This document shows, one piece after another, positions 31,060 through 39,871 of a stretch of DNA of 64,000 nucleotides; positions within the stretch are counted from its first letter, which is position 1; each line of letters begins with the position of its first letter. The stretch covers positions 61,252-125,251 of the forward strand of contig NZ_JAINVH010000024.1 in the NCBI RefSeq assembly GCF_020400825.1, given 5' to 3'. A model generated the notes under the pieces. The model was not told the origin of the DNA. It saw only the letters and a program-made list of their open reading frames with translations, and did not search any database. The position numbers and the translations under genes were made by a program. The DNA is from Streptomyces sp. HPF1205. GTDB taxonomy: Bacteria; Actinomycetota; Actinomycetes; Streptomycetales; Streptomycetaceae.

Positions 31060-32442
31060 TCATGACCGGGGGCCGCGCAGCACCGGCCACAGCACCTTGG
31101 GGTGGAACAGGTGGGCGGGCGGCCGGGTCAGTGACATCACGGCGACGAAGGCGGCGCAGACGGCGGGGTCCACGGCGGCCCGGGCCAGGACCCGGTCGAG
31201 GTACTTGTGCTGCAGGCGCACCACCGACCCGCCGGGGCCGCCGGTGGTGGCGGGGAAGCGCACGTCCTCGCTGCCGGCCATGAGCCAGGCATTTGCGGCC
31301 GCCGCGGCGATGCCCCGGCGGGCCCGCCGGGCGCCGGCCGGGCCGGTGCCGTGCCGGCGTACCGCGCGGCGCAGCGCCAGGGCGCCGGCCGCCACGGTGG
31401 AGATGCCCTGCCCGTACACCGGGTTGAAGGTGCAGGCGGCGTCGCCGATCGCCACCAGCCCCGGCGGGCAGCGGCGTTCGTAGTGGCGCCGTACGCACGG
31501 CCCGGGCCGGAACCCGCGCACCTCGCCCGCGGGTTCCGCCGACGCCACCAGCTCCCGCAGGGTGGGGTCGCGCAGCTTGGCGAGCTGGGCGGCGAACCCC
31601 TCTTCCCCGGGCGCGGGTTCGGCGCCGCGCAGGCCGCCGACGGTGACCATCCAGCGGTCGCCCTCGACCGGCAGCAGGACGCCGAACGTGGGGTCGTGCG
31701 GCGCGCTGGTCTGCACGTAGACGGCCGGCAGGATCCGGCCGGGCCCGGGGGCGCCGGCCGGGGCAGGCCGCCCGGGCGCTTCGGGCGGCCTGCGGTAGAG
31801 CCTGCTGGCGTAGGCGACGCCGGCGTCCACCCGCTCCTCGGGGGGCGGTTCGCAGCCGATCCCGGACAGCCAGTCCGGGACTCGGGAGGTGCGTCCGGAG
31901 GCGTCCACGACCAGGTCGGCGGCGATGTCGGTCCCGGAGGCGGCGTCGTCCCCGGCGCGCAGCCGTACGCCGGTCACCCCGGCCGGACCGCCGAGCAGGC
32001 CCTCGACCGTCGCGCCCTCGCGGATCTCGATGGACGGCTCGGCGCGGACGCGGTCGAGCACGGCGTGGTCCAGGACGGGGCGGGTGCAGGCGAGGAAGGC
32101 CATGCCGGAGTCGAAGGCGGGCATCCAGCCGACGGGGCTGAGCCAGGTCAGCTCGCCGGGCATGCCCACCGGCCGGGCGCCGCGGGCGGTGAGTTCCGCG
32201 CCGATCCCCGGCATCAGCTCCTCCAGCGCCCGGCGGCCGCCCTCGTGCACCAGGTGGGCGTGCCGGCCCTGCGGTGTGCCCGGCCGGAAGTCGGGGCGCG
32301 CCGGGTACCGGTCGCGTTCCACCACCACGATCCGCTCCGCGCTCCCGCGCAGCGCCCAGGCGGCCAGCAGCCCGGCCAGCCCGCCGCCGATCACCACGGC
32401 CACACCCTGTCCGTCCGCGCTCACGCTCCGCGAAGTCGCCAT
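31060..32442 (-). CDS. FAD-dependent oxidoreductase (monooxygenase/geranylgeranyl-reductase-like)
   Basis: Predicted 460 residues from ATG 32442. It has GVAVVIGGGLAGLLAAWALRG at the N-terminus, ERDRYPARPDFRPGTPQGRHAHLV, DLVVDASGRTSRVPDWL and LVAIGDAACTFNPVYGQGISTVAAG. The GRHAH and FNPVYGQG motifs are typical of a widespread actinobacterial group related to squalene epoxidase and tryptophan-halogenase-like flavoproteins; function is mostly unknown. It stands alone, with no obvious partner gene. Confidence 0.82.
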   Translation of the reverse strand: MATSRSVSADGQGVAVVIGGGLAGLLAAWALRGSAERIVVVERDRYPARPDFRPGTPQGRHAHLVHEGGRRALEELMPGIGAELTARGARPVGMPGELTWLSPVGWMPAFDSGMAFLACTRPVLDHAVLDRVRAEPSIEIREGATVEGLLGGPAGVTGVRLRAGDDAASGTDIAADLVVDASGRTSRVPDWLSGIGCEPPPEERVDAGVAYASRLYRRPPEAPGRPAPAGAPGPGRILPAVYVQTSAPHDPTFGVLLPVEGDRWMVTVGGLRGAEPAPGEEGFAAQLAKLRDPTLRELVASAEPAGEVRGFRPGPCVRRHYERRCPPGLVAIGDAACTFNPVYGQGISTVAAGALALRRAVRRHGTGPAGARRARRGIAAAAANAWLMAGSEDVRFPATTGGPGGSVVRLQHKYLDRVLARAAVDPAVCAAFVAVMSLTRPPAHLFHPKVLWPVLRGPRS

Positions 32443-32870
32443 GGCCGAAGCGTAGGACGTCCGCGGTCGTCGGCACAGACCGCCTCGGGCGCCGTCCCGG
32501 GGCGCCCGGGGGACGCGCCGGGCGCCCGGTACCCGCCGCGCACCCGGGCGTACGCCGGTCGACTCCTCGGCGCGACCGGTGAGTCGGCCTACCGGCGTCC
32601 ACCTCGTCGTGCGTGTCGTACGCCCGATCATGCGACTGGCGGGGCGTCAGCCTCGTTCACTCACAGGCAATCACGAGCGACCAGGTTCATGGTTGACGTC
32701 CGCGCGAGCATGCCGGTTCTCGTGAGGGAGGGTTACGGCCCGCTCCTGGCCACGCGAGACGTCCGACGGCGCGGGTCCGGGACGGGGCGGGGGCGCCTGC
32801 GCCGCCGGGACGGGTGGGATTGGCTAGTGTGCCGCGTGTGCACCCGTGGGGCGCGCCGGAAGGAGACCTC
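32443..32870. other. Intergenic region, 428 bases, divergent promoters expected
   Basis: No gene is supported. A TTGACG at 32693-32698 lacks a good -10 at 17 bases. TAGTGT at 32825-32830 could be the -10 for the glutamine-synthetase-like gene, but its -35 is not recognisable. AAGGAG at about 32859 is the ribosome site of that gene. Confidence 0.4.
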
Positions 32871-34223
32871 GTGCCGATCGCCGACCCGATGCCCGTGCTG
32901 ACCGACGCCGAACTGGCCACGCGCCTGGAACGACTCACCGAGAGCGGGGTGCGGCTGCTGGCCGGCTCCGTGGTGGACATGGCCGGCGTGGCCCGGGCCA
33001 AGACGGTCCCGCTGCGCCGGGCCGGGGTCTTCCACACCGCGGGCATGGGCGCCTCGCCGACCTGGAACGTCTTCTGCGCCGACAACGCGATCGCCTTCAC
33101 CGACCGACTCGGCGTCGTCGGCGACCTGCGGCTGCGGGCCGACCTGGCGGCGGCGCGGGTGATCGGCGAGGGCTGGGCGTGGGCCCCGGCCGAGTTCTTC
33201 GACCAGTACGGCGAGCCGTCGCCCAACTGCGCCCGCGGGAGGCTGCGGAGCCTCCAGGCGGGGGCCGAGGCGTCGGGACTGACCGTGCGGGCCGGCCACG
33301 AGCTGGAGTTCGTCCTCACCGACGGCGAGGATCCCGCCCTGTCCGACCGGCACTGGCAGGCGTACGGCCTGGGCTCGGTGCTGCGGGAGGGCGGCTTCCT
33401 CGTGGACCTGTCCCGCGCCCTGGAGGAGGCGGGGCTCGGCGTCGAGCAGCTGCACGCGGAGTACGGCACCGGGCAGTTCGAGCTGTCCCTGGCCCCCCGC
33501 GACCCGCTGCGGGCGGCCGACGAGGTCGTGCTGGCCCGGCTGCTGACCGGGCGGGTGGCCCGCGACCACGGGCTGCTCGCCTCGTTCTCCCCGCTGCCCT
33601 TCCACGACGGCCCCGGCAACGGCGCCCACCTGCACCTGTCGCTGGAGCGCGGCGGCCGGCCGCTGCTGTCGGGCGGGGACGGGCCGCACGGGCTGACCGC
33701 CGAGGGGCGGGCGGCGATCGCCGGGATCGTGGAGGGGCTGCCGGAGGTCACCGGCGTGCTGAGCGGTTCGCTGCTGTCGGCCGGGCGGCTGGCCCCAGGC
33801 CGCTGGTCCGGCGCCTTCGCCTGCTGGGGCCTGGAGAACCGCGAGGCGGCCGTGCGGCTGGTCGCGGCCACGCCCGGCAGCCCGCACGGCGCCAGCGTGG
33901 AGGTCAAGAGCGGCGACCCGTCGGCGAACCCGTACCTGGCCTCGGCCGTGGTGCTCGGGCTCGCCCTGGACGGCATCGCGCGCGATGCCGTCCTGCCCCC
34001 GGAGACCACGGTCGACCCGGCGGACGACCCCGCGGCGCGGCGGCTGCCCGCCGGGCAGACCGAGGCCCTGGACGCGCTGGAGGCCTCCGCGACCGCCCGG
34101 GCCCTGCTCGGCGAGGACATCGTGGCCGCGCTGCTGGCCGTCCGCCGCCACGAGGCGGAGGCATACGGCGACCTGGGCCCGGCGGTCCTGGCCGAACGCT
34201 TCCGGTTCGCGTGGTCGTCGTAG
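32871..34223 (+). CDS. Glutamine-synthetase-like enzyme (GlnA-related, FluG C-domain type)
   Basis: Predicted 450 residues from GTG 32871 behind AAGGAG. It holds GS family motifs: beta-grasp domain start, GHELEFVLTDGE (metal Glu), NGAHLHLSLERGG (ATP/metal His) and EVKSGDPSANPYLASA (glutamate site). It lacks the Tyr-adenylylation loop of true GlnA. Such proteins ligate ammonia or amines (polyamines, ethanolamine) to glutamate. Together with the overlapping amidohydrolase gene it makes the two halves of fungal FluG, so they probably act on the same gamma-glutamyl or amide compound. Confidence 0.88.
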   Translation: MPIADPMPVLTDAELATRLERLTESGVRLLAGSVVDMAGVARAKTVPLRRAGVFHTAGMGASPTWNVFCADNAIAFTDRLGVVGDLRLRADLAAARVIGEGWAWAPAEFFDQYGEPSPNCARGRLRSLQAGAEASGLTVRAGHELEFVLTDGEDPALSDRHWQAYGLGSVLREGGFLVDLSRALEEAGLGVEQLHAEYGTGQFELSLAPRDPLRAADEVVLARLLTGRVARDHGLLASFSPLPFHDGPGNGAHLHLSLERGGRPLLSGGDGPHGLTAEGRAAIAGIVEGLPEVTGVLSGSLLSAGRLAPGRWSGAFACWGLENREAAVRLVAATPGSPHGASVEVKSGDPSANPYLASAVVLGLALDGIARDAVLPPETTVDPADDPAARRLPAGQTEALDALEASATARALLGEDIVAALLAVRRHEAEAYGDLGPAVLAERFRFAWSS

Positions 34224-34261
34224 GCCCGCCGGGCACGGGCGCGGGGCCCCGGTGGTGCGGC

Positions 34262-35386
34262 GTGCCCCTGGAGGAGTTCACCGCCGGCCTGGCGCTGGTC
34301 GACCACCACGTGCACGGCGCCTTCGCCGAGACGTTGACCCGGCAGGAGTTCGAGGAGGCGCTCAACGAGGGCTCGCCCGGGCCCGTCCCACCCGGCACCA
34401 CCCAGCTCGACTCCCAGGTGGGATTCGCGGTGCGCGCCAGGTGCGCGCCGCTGCTGGACCTGCCGGCCCACGCGAGCGCCGACGCGTACTGGGCCCGGCG
34501 GGCCGAGCTGGGCGACCTCGCGGTGGCCGCGCGGCTGCTGCCCGCGGCAGGGGTCGACCACTGGCTGGTGGACACCGAGCACCAGGGCGAACGGCTGCTG
34601 TCCCCCGCCGAGCTGGCACGGACGGGCGGCGGCGCGGCCCACCGGATCGTGCGGCTGGAGGCGCTCGCCGAGACGCTGGCGGCTGCGGGCACGAGCGCCG
34701 CCTCGTACGCGGACGACTACCGGGACCTGCTGCGCGCGGCCTGCCGCGACGCGGTGGGCGTGAAGACGATCGCCGCCTACCGCACCGGTCTCGACCTGGA
34801 CTGGAGCCGGCCGCGGGACGCCGACGTACGGGAAGCGGCGCGGCGCTGGCTGGCGGCGGCCGGGCCCGCGCCGAGACTGGCCGACCCGGTGCTGGTGCGG
34901 TTCGGGGTGCACTGCGCGGTCGGGCTCGGGCTGCCGCTGCAGATCCACACGGGCCTCGGCGACCGGGACCTGGACCTGCGCCGGGCCGACCCGCTGCTGC
35001 TGCTCGGCCTGCTGCGCCGGCCCGACGTCATGGCGGTACCGGTGATGCTGCTGCACTGCTACCCGTACCACCGCGGGGCGGGCTGGCTGGCCCAGGCCTT
35101 CGAGAACGTGTACTGCGACGTCGGCCTGGCGGTGAATCAGGTCGGCGCCCGCGCCCCGGCCGTCGTCGCCGAGTCGCTGGAGCTCGCCCCGTTCGCGAAG
35201 CTGCTCTACTCCTCGGACGCCTTCGGTCCGCCCGAACTGCACTTCCTCGGCGCGGCCCTGTGGCGGCGGGCCGCCGCGGCGGCCGCCCGTGCCTGGGTGG
35301 CGGCCGGCGACTGGTCGGAGCCGGACGCGCGGCGGGTGATCGCCATGGTCGGCCGGGAGAACGCGCTGCGCGCCTACCGGCTGTGA
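34262..35386 (+). CDS. Amidohydrolase (FluG N-domain type)
   Basis: Predicted 374 residues from GTG 34262; GTG 34211, overlapping the synthetase gene, is also in frame and neither has a clear ribosome site. TIM-barrel metal hydrolase motifs are visible: VDHHVHG (HxH), VGVKTIAAYRTG (Lys), LPLQIHTGLGD, LLHCYPYHRG and the Asp in LLYSSDAFG. These match the amidohydrolase half of FluG-like proteins. It likely cleaves an amide or decarboxylates a ring acid whose partner step is done by the GS-like enzyme. Confidence 0.85.
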   Translation: MPLEEFTAGLALVDHHVHGAFAETLTRQEFEEALNEGSPGPVPPGTTQLDSQVGFAVRARCAPLLDLPAHASADAYWARRAELGDLAVAARLLPAAGVDHWLVDTEHQGERLLSPAELARTGGGAAHRIVRLEALAETLAAAGTSAASYADDYRDLLRAACRDAVGVKTIAAYRTGLDLDWSRPRDADVREAARRWLAAAGPAPRLADPVLVRFGVHCAVGLGLPLQIHTGLGDRDLDLRRADPLLLLGLLRRPDVMAVPVMLLHCYPYHRGAGWLAQAFENVYCDVGLAVNQVGARAPAVVAESLELAPFAKLLYSSDAFGPPELHFLGAALWRRAAAAAARAWVAAGDWSEPDARRVIAMVGRENALRAYRL

Positions 35387-35389
35387 GCG

Positions 35390-35416
35390 GTCGCCGGCCG
35401 CCGAACGGCCGGCGAC
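35390..35416. terminator. Terminator hairpin between convergent genes
   Basis: An 11-base perfect stem (GTCGCCGGCCG at 35390-35400, CGGCCGGCGAC at 35406-35416) with loop CCGAA, four bases after the amidohydrolase stop. It faces the convergent CBS gene, 80 bases away. Confidence 0.7.
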
Positions 35417-35498
35417 GGGGCGGCGCCCGGGATCGGGCTGCCCTCGGCACGGCTCGGGCCGCCGTATGCACCGGCTCGGGCTGCCGCCCGCACCTGCC

Positions 35499-35942
35499 TC
35501 AGGCTGCCGCGTACACCTGGCTGGCGAACTCGGCGACCTGCTGGTCGGTCAGGCTCCTGGCGAGGTCCGCCTCGGTGATCATGCCGCACAGCCGGTGGCC
35601 GTTGTCGACGTCGATCACCGGCAGCCGCTTGACGCGGTGGCGCTCCATCGTCTCCAGGGCCCGCGTCGCGTCCGCCTTGGCGTCGATCCAGTACAGCTCC
35701 CCGGCGAACCGGCCCGCCGTGATCCGCGAGGGGTCCTCGCCCGCCGCGACGCACTTCACCACGATGTCCCGGTCGGTGATCATGCCCTTCAGCCGCTCGT
35801 CGTCACCGCAGATGGGCAGCGCGCCGACCGCCATGTCGCGCATCATCCTCGACGCGTCCAGGATCGACTGGTGCTCGCCCACGCACTGCACGCCGCCCTC
35901 GGACATCAGGTCGCGCGCGGTCATCCTGCTCTGCGTGGCCAT
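35499..35942 (-). CDS. CBS-domain pair protein
   Basis: Predicted 147 residues from ATG 35942 behind AAAGGAG. Two CBS motifs fill the protein (MTARDLMSEGGVQCVGEHQSI ... MRDMAVGALPICGDDERLKGMITDRDIV, then DATRALETMERHRVKRLPVIDVDNGHRLCGMITEADLA). CBS pairs bind adenosine nucleotides and sense energy state; stand-alone copies are common in Streptomyces and often stress-regulated. No target enzyme is fused. Confidence 0.9.
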   Translation of the reverse strand: MATQSRMTARDLMSEGGVQCVGEHQSILDASRMMRDMAVGALPICGDDERLKGMITDRDIVVKCVAAGEDPSRITAGRFAGELYWIDAKADATRALETMERHRVKRLPVIDVDNGHRLCGMITEADLARSLTDQQVAEFASQVYAAA

Positions 35943-36096
35943 GATCGCTCCTTTCTCCCGTGACGGCCCCCGTCCGCCGCCGGGTGCCCCGCGTCCGCGA
36001 GGAAGCGGGGAAGCTCGGGGGTTTTGTCTCCATATGGGCGCCTTGCCGGGCACCCGGGCACGAAACCCCGGCGATCAGGTCCGGACCAATGTGACC

Positions 36097-36121
36097 GGAA
36101 AGCGCTCTCAAAGCCTTGACG
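36097..36121 (+). promoter_or_regulatory. LacI-type operator and -35 box upstream of GH16 gene
   Basis: GGAAAGCGCTCTCA at 36097-36110 is an imperfect palindrome with an AGCGCT core, like the CebR/LacI-family operators of Streptomyces cellulase and glucanase genes (TGGGAGCGCTCCCA). It is followed at once by TTGACG (36116-36121), and a weak TTCAAT at 36139 could be the -10. Repression by a CebR-like protein is inferred. Confidence 0.6.
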
Positions 36122-36217
36122 ATTGGCATGGACACATCTTCAATCTGGTCACGCCCCCTGCCCCGCCCGCGAGGGATCACCGCGCGGGCCGTCCCCCACC
36201 TGTCATTGGAGCCGCAC

Positions 36218-37513
36218 ATGAGACGTATCGGATCGGCCGCGGCGCTCGCCGCCCTGTGGGTGCTGGCGCTGTTCGCCGGCGGGGCCCCGGCGGCGCACGC
36301 GGTGACCGTGCCCGCCCCGCCCTCGGGGTGGTCCACGGTGTTCAGCGACGACTTCTCCGGGGCGGCGGGCAGCGCGCCCGACGGATCGAAGTGGACGTAC
36401 GACACCGGGCCCGGCTCGAACTTCGGCACCGGCGAGATCGAGACGATGACCAACTCGACCGCCAACGTGCACCTCGACGGCAGCGGCCACCTGGACATCA
36501 CCGCCCTGGGCAGCGGCGGCAACTGGACCTCGGGCCGGATCCGCACCCCGAACGCGGTGGTCGGCGCCCCGGCCGGCGGCAAGCTGGAGGTCACCGCGTC
36601 CATCCAGCAGCCGGATCCCGGCAACGGCCTGGGCTACTGGCCAGCGTTCTGGATGCTCGGCCAGGGGCAGTGGCCGGAGAACGGCGAGATCGACATCATG
36701 GAGGACGTCAACGCGCTGTCGCAGGTGGCCGGAACGATCCACTGCGGCACCTACCCCGGCGGGGTGTGCAACGAGGGCAACGGCATCGGCAGCGGCCTGC
36801 GGGCCTGCTCCGGGTGCCAGAGCGGGTACCACACGTACTCGATGGTCCTCGACCGCACCGACACCTCCAACGAGTCGATCACCTTCTACCTCGACGGCAA
36901 CGCGTACTTCAGCGTCGGCGAGGGCCAGGTCGGCGCCGCGACCTGGCAGCAGGCGTTCGACCACAACCTGATGATCATCTTCGACCTCGCCATGGGCGGC
37001 GGCTTCCCCAACGGCGTGTGCGGCTGCACCTCGCCCGGCTCCGGGACCACCTCCGGCGGCACGATGAGCGTCGGCTACGTGGCCGCCTACACCACCACGG
37101 GCGGCGGCGGGAACCCGCCGCCGAGCGGGACCGGCCCGATCACCGGCTACGCGGGCCTGTGCCTGGACGACCGGTCGGCGAGCACGGCGAACTACAACCC
37201 CGTGCAGGTCTACACGTGCAACGGCACGGCCGCGCAGGAGTGGACCGTGGTCGAGGCGGGCAGCACCCTGCACGTCCTGGGCAAGTGCCTGGACGTGTAC
37301 GCGGGCGGCACCGCCGACGGCACCAAGGTGGACCTGTACGACTGCAACAACACCGCCGCGCAGGTCTGGATCCCACGGTCCGACGGCAGTTTGTACAACC
37401 CGCAGTCCGGCAAGTGCCTGGACGACACGGACTGGTCCACCACCGCGGGCACCCAGGTCCAGATCTGGGACTGCGGGGGCACCGCCAACCAGAAGTGGGT
37501 CCTGCCCTCCTGA
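36218..37513 (+). CDS. Secreted GH16 endo-beta-glucanase with C-terminal ricin-type lectin domain
   Basis: Predicted 431 residues from ATG 36218 (GGAG six bases upstream; earlier in-frame starts lie in the operator). Signal peptide 1-28 (RR, hydrophobic run, AHA cleavage). The GH16 domain covers 35-295, with catalytic GEIDIMED: Glu157 nucleophile, Asp159, Glu162 acid/base. A Gly/Pro linker precedes a ricin B-type beta-trefoil at 310-431 with three QxW repeats (AQEW, AQVW, NQKW). GH16 enzymes of this type hydrolyse beta-1,3 or beta-1,3-1,4 glucans. It is exported and probably induced by oligosaccharide through the upstream operator. Confidence 0.93.
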   Translation: MRRIGSAAALAALWVLALFAGGAPAAHAVTVPAPPSGWSTVFSDDFSGAAGSAPDGSKWTYDTGPGSNFGTGEIETMTNSTANVHLDGSGHLDITALGSGGNWTSGRIRTPNAVVGAPAGGKLEVTASIQQPDPGNGLGYWPAFWMLGQGQWPENGEIDIMEDVNALSQVAGTIHCGTYPGGVCNEGNGIGSGLRACSGCQSGYHTYSMVLDRTDTSNESITFYLDGNAYFSVGEGQVGAATWQQAFDHNLMIIFDLAMGGGFPNGVCGCTSPGSGTTSGGTMSVGYVAAYTTTGGGGNPPPSGTGPITGYAGLCLDDRSASTANYNPVQVYTCNGTAAQEWTVVEAGSTLHVLGKCLDVYAGGTADGTKVDLYDCNNTAAQVWIPRSDGSLYNPQSGKCLDDTDWSTTAGTQVQIWDCGGTANQKWVLPS

Positions 37514-37580
37514 CGGCCGCCGGCCGCGACCGCGTGGCGACCGCCCCGGGCCACGACCGGCCCTGACCACGACTGCCCCG

Positions 37581-37611
37581 CGCCGCGCGGCCCGGTACCG
37601 GCCGCGCGGCG
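37581..37611 (+). terminator. Terminator after GH16 gene
   Basis: A 12-base perfect stem, CGCCGCGCGGCC (37581-37592) and GGCCGCGCGGCG (37600-37611), around a CGGTACC loop. It lies about 70 bases after the stop; the rest of the 322-base gap up to the next gene shows no other feature. Confidence 0.75.
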
Positions 37612-37835
37612 AACCGTGCGGCGCCCCGCGCGAGTCGGGGGTCGATCGCCCGCCGCCGGACCGTCACCGGGGGCGGCCGCGCTCAACCGGGCGAATCCCG
37701 GGCATGAATGAGCCTGTGGTACGGGCGGTGGGGCGGGTCCGGGACGTGCGCGACGGGCAAGGGTCCGGGCGCGCGGGCCGGCGCCGAGGCGGCCCGGTGG
37801 CGGAGCGGATCGGTGACGAGGAAGAGGGGAAGCGA

Positions 37836-39098
37836 ATGCCGCAGGTGACATTGGCGCTGGTGGGAGCGGGCATCCGGGGGCGGGCGTATGCCCGTCTCGC
37901 GGTGGCCTCGGGCGCGGGCCGGCTGGTCGCGGTCGCCGAGCCCGACCCGGGTCGGCGGGCCGCGGCGGCCCGGGAGTTCGGCATACCCCAGGCGCGGGTG
38001 TACGCGGGCTGGGCGGAGATGGCCGCGGACGGCAGGCTTGCCGACGCGGCCGTCGTCGCCACGCAGGACCGGGACCACGCCGCGCCGGCGATCACCCTGG
38101 CCGGTCAGGGCTATCACCTGCTGCTGGAGAAGCCGATGGCGCCGACCGAGGCGGAGGCGGCGGCGATCACGGAGGCGGCCGAGCGGGCCGGGGTGATGCT
38201 GGCCGTCTGCCATGTGCTGCGGTACACCCCGCACACCCGCACGCTCAAGTCGCTGCTGGACGAGGGCCGGATCGGTCGTCTGGTCGGCGTGCAGCACCTG
38301 GAGCCGGTCGGCTGGTGGCACCAGGCGCACTCGTTCGTCCGGGGCAACTGGCGGCGCAGCGACACCTCCGCGCCCATGCTGCTGACCAAGTGCTGCCACG
38401 ACGTGGACTGGCTGATGTACCTGTTCGGGCAGGCGCCGGTCCGGGTCAGCTCGTTCGGCGGGCTGACCCACTTCCGGCCCGAGGACGCCCCGGCGGGCGC
38501 GGCCGGGCGCTGCCTGGACTGCCCGGTGGAGTCCTCCTGCCCGTACTCGGCCAAGCGCCTGTACCTGGGCTGCCTCGGCAACCCGCGGCGCGAGGTGTGG
38601 CCGCTGTCGGCGGTCACCGAGGACCGGACCGAGGAAGGGGTCCTGCACGCGCTGCGCACGGGGCCGTACGGCCGCTGCGTCTACGCCTGCGACAACGACG
38701 TGGTCGACCACCAGGTCGTCACCATGGAGTTCGCGGACGGCGCCACCTGCTCGTTGACCATGAACGCGTTCACGCCGATGGACCACCGCCGCACCCGTCT
38801 GTTCGGCACCCACGGCTACGCCGACAGCGACGGCAGGACCATCCGCCTGGTCGACTTCCGTACCGGCACCGAGGAGTCGCTGGACGCGACCGCGGCCGGC
38901 GGCCCCTCCGCCGCGGGCGGCCACGGCGGCGGCGACGAGGGCCTGACGACCGCCTTCCTGCGGGCCGTGGCGGAGTCCGACCCGTCCGCGCTGACCTCGG
39001 ACGCGGCGACGAGCCTGGCCAGCCACCGGGTCGTGTGGGCGGCCGAGCGGGCCAGGACCAGCGGAACGGTCGTCACTCTCGCGCAGGCCCCCGCCTGA
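37836..39098 (+). CDS. Gfo/Idh/MocA-family oxidoreductase with cysteine-rich insert
   Basis: Predicted 420 residues from ATG 37836 behind AGAGGGGAAG. It has TLALVGAGIRGRAYARLA, VVATQDRDHAAPAI, LLLEKPMAPTEAEA (EKP), VCHVLRYTPH and the catalytic-region LLTKCCHDVDWLMY. An insert at about 225-247 carries RCLDCPVESSCPY and YLGCLG, four or more cysteines that could bind a metal; this is seen in one subgroup of the family. It is monocistronic here, near glycoside hydrolases, so a role in sugar catabolism is likely. Confidence 0.88.
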   Translation: MPQVTLALVGAGIRGRAYARLAVASGAGRLVAVAEPDPGRRAAAAREFGIPQARVYAGWAEMAADGRLADAAVVATQDRDHAAPAITLAGQGYHLLLEKPMAPTEAEAAAITEAAERAGVMLAVCHVLRYTPHTRTLKSLLDEGRIGRLVGVQHLEPVGWWHQAHSFVRGNWRRSDTSAPMLLTKCCHDVDWLMYLFGQAPVRVSSFGGLTHFRPEDAPAGAAGRCLDCPVESSCPYSAKRLYLGCLGNPRREVWPLSAVTEDRTEEGVLHALRTGPYGRCVYACDNDVVDHQVVTMEFADGATCSLTMNAFTPMDHRRTRLFGTHGYADSDGRTIRLVDFRTGTEESLDATAAGGPSAAGGHGGGDEGLTTAFLRAVAESDPSALTSDAATSLASHRVVWAAERARTSGTVVTLAQAPA

Positions 39099-39119
39099 CG
39101 CGCCCGCGCCTTTCAAAAG

Positions 39120-39161
39120 CACCGGGCCGGCCTGACCCCCGCGGCGGGGCACCGCCCGGTG
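39120..39161. terminator. Possible branched terminator between convergent genes
   Basis: CACCGGGC (39120-39127) pairs with GCCCGGTG (39154-39161), enclosing an inner CCCC/GGGG stem near 39137-39149. It lies between the convergent MocA and PGPGW genes. Confidence 0.45.
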
Positions 39162-39173
39162 GGCGGGCGGGCG

Positions 39174-39659
39174 TCACCGCACCCGGCGGTGGCTCCACAC
39201 CAGCAGGCCGAGCAGGATCAGGCCGGACAGGATCAGGCTCGAACCGGTGCTCCAGCCGGCGAACGGCAGGCCCCGCACCACCCTGGCACCCCAGACGACG
39301 CCCGCGGCGAGCAGCCCGAGTCCGGCGAGGGCCGAGCCCGCGACGCGCCAGGGCGAGGCCACGCTCGCCTCGGCGGCCTGGACCGCCCGTACCCGCAGCG
39401 GCTCCTCGAAGCGGCGCACGGCCGGGACGGCCCGGGACAGCAGGACGACTCCGGCGAGCACCAGCAGCAGGCCCGGCCCCGGCAGCACCAGCAGCGCCGC
39501 CCCGACCAGCACCAGCACTCCCCCGGCGGTGCCGAGTGCCACGCGCTTGACCGGGTGCAGCGGCCGGTCGGGGACCGGGGGCCGCACCCGGTCCGCCTCC
39601 TCGCTCGCCTCACTCGCCTCGCCGGCCTCGGCCGTCCTGGTCCATCGTGCTGGGCTCAT
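39174..39659 (-). CDS. Small membrane protein of the PGPGW family
   Basis: Predicted 161 residues from ATG 39659 with GGAG upstream. An acidic N-terminus is followed by a hydrophobic hairpin containing LLVLPGPGLLLVLAGVVLLS, the PGPG signature of this Streptomyces transmembrane family, then two more membrane segments (about 100-120 and 132-152). The function is unknown. A cytoplasmic Glu/Ala stretch (EAGEASEASEEAD) sits before the first segment. Confidence 0.8.
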   Translation of the reverse strand: MSPARWTRTAEAGEASEASEEADRVRPPVPDRPLHPVKRVALGTAGGVLVLVGAALLVLPGPGLLLVLAGVVLLSRAVPAVRRFEEPLRVRAVQAAEASVASPWRVAGSALAGLGLLAAGVVWGARVVRGLPFAGWSTGSSLILSGLILLGLLVWSHRRVR

Positions 39660-39777
39660 CGCTCCACCGTAACCGGACTGCCCGGCGCGCCGGAGCGGCG
39701 CACCGGGCCCGGGAGCGGCGCCGGGCCCTGTCCGCGGGCCGGCGCGGCCCCGTGCGGAAACCCCTGGCGGCACGGCA

Positions 39778-39821
39778 GGAGCCCGCTCCCCGCGCGGTGT
39801 GGGTCGCGGGGAGCGGGCTCC
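39778..39821 (-). terminator. Terminator after GH92 gene
   Basis: A 17-base perfect stem (39778-39794 with 39805-39821) and 10-base loop, about 50 bases beyond the GH92 stop in its reading direction. It isolates GH92 transcription from the PGPGW gene on the same strand. Confidence 0.8.
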
Positions 39822-39871
39822 GGTCCATCGGACGGCCCTGCGGTGGGCCGGTCACCCGGCGGCGCGCCCGC

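Noticed and set aside
32693..32721. TTGACG as promoter of the GS-like gene
   Set aside because: No acceptable -10 at 16-19 bases, and it lies 170 bases from the start; left unassigned.
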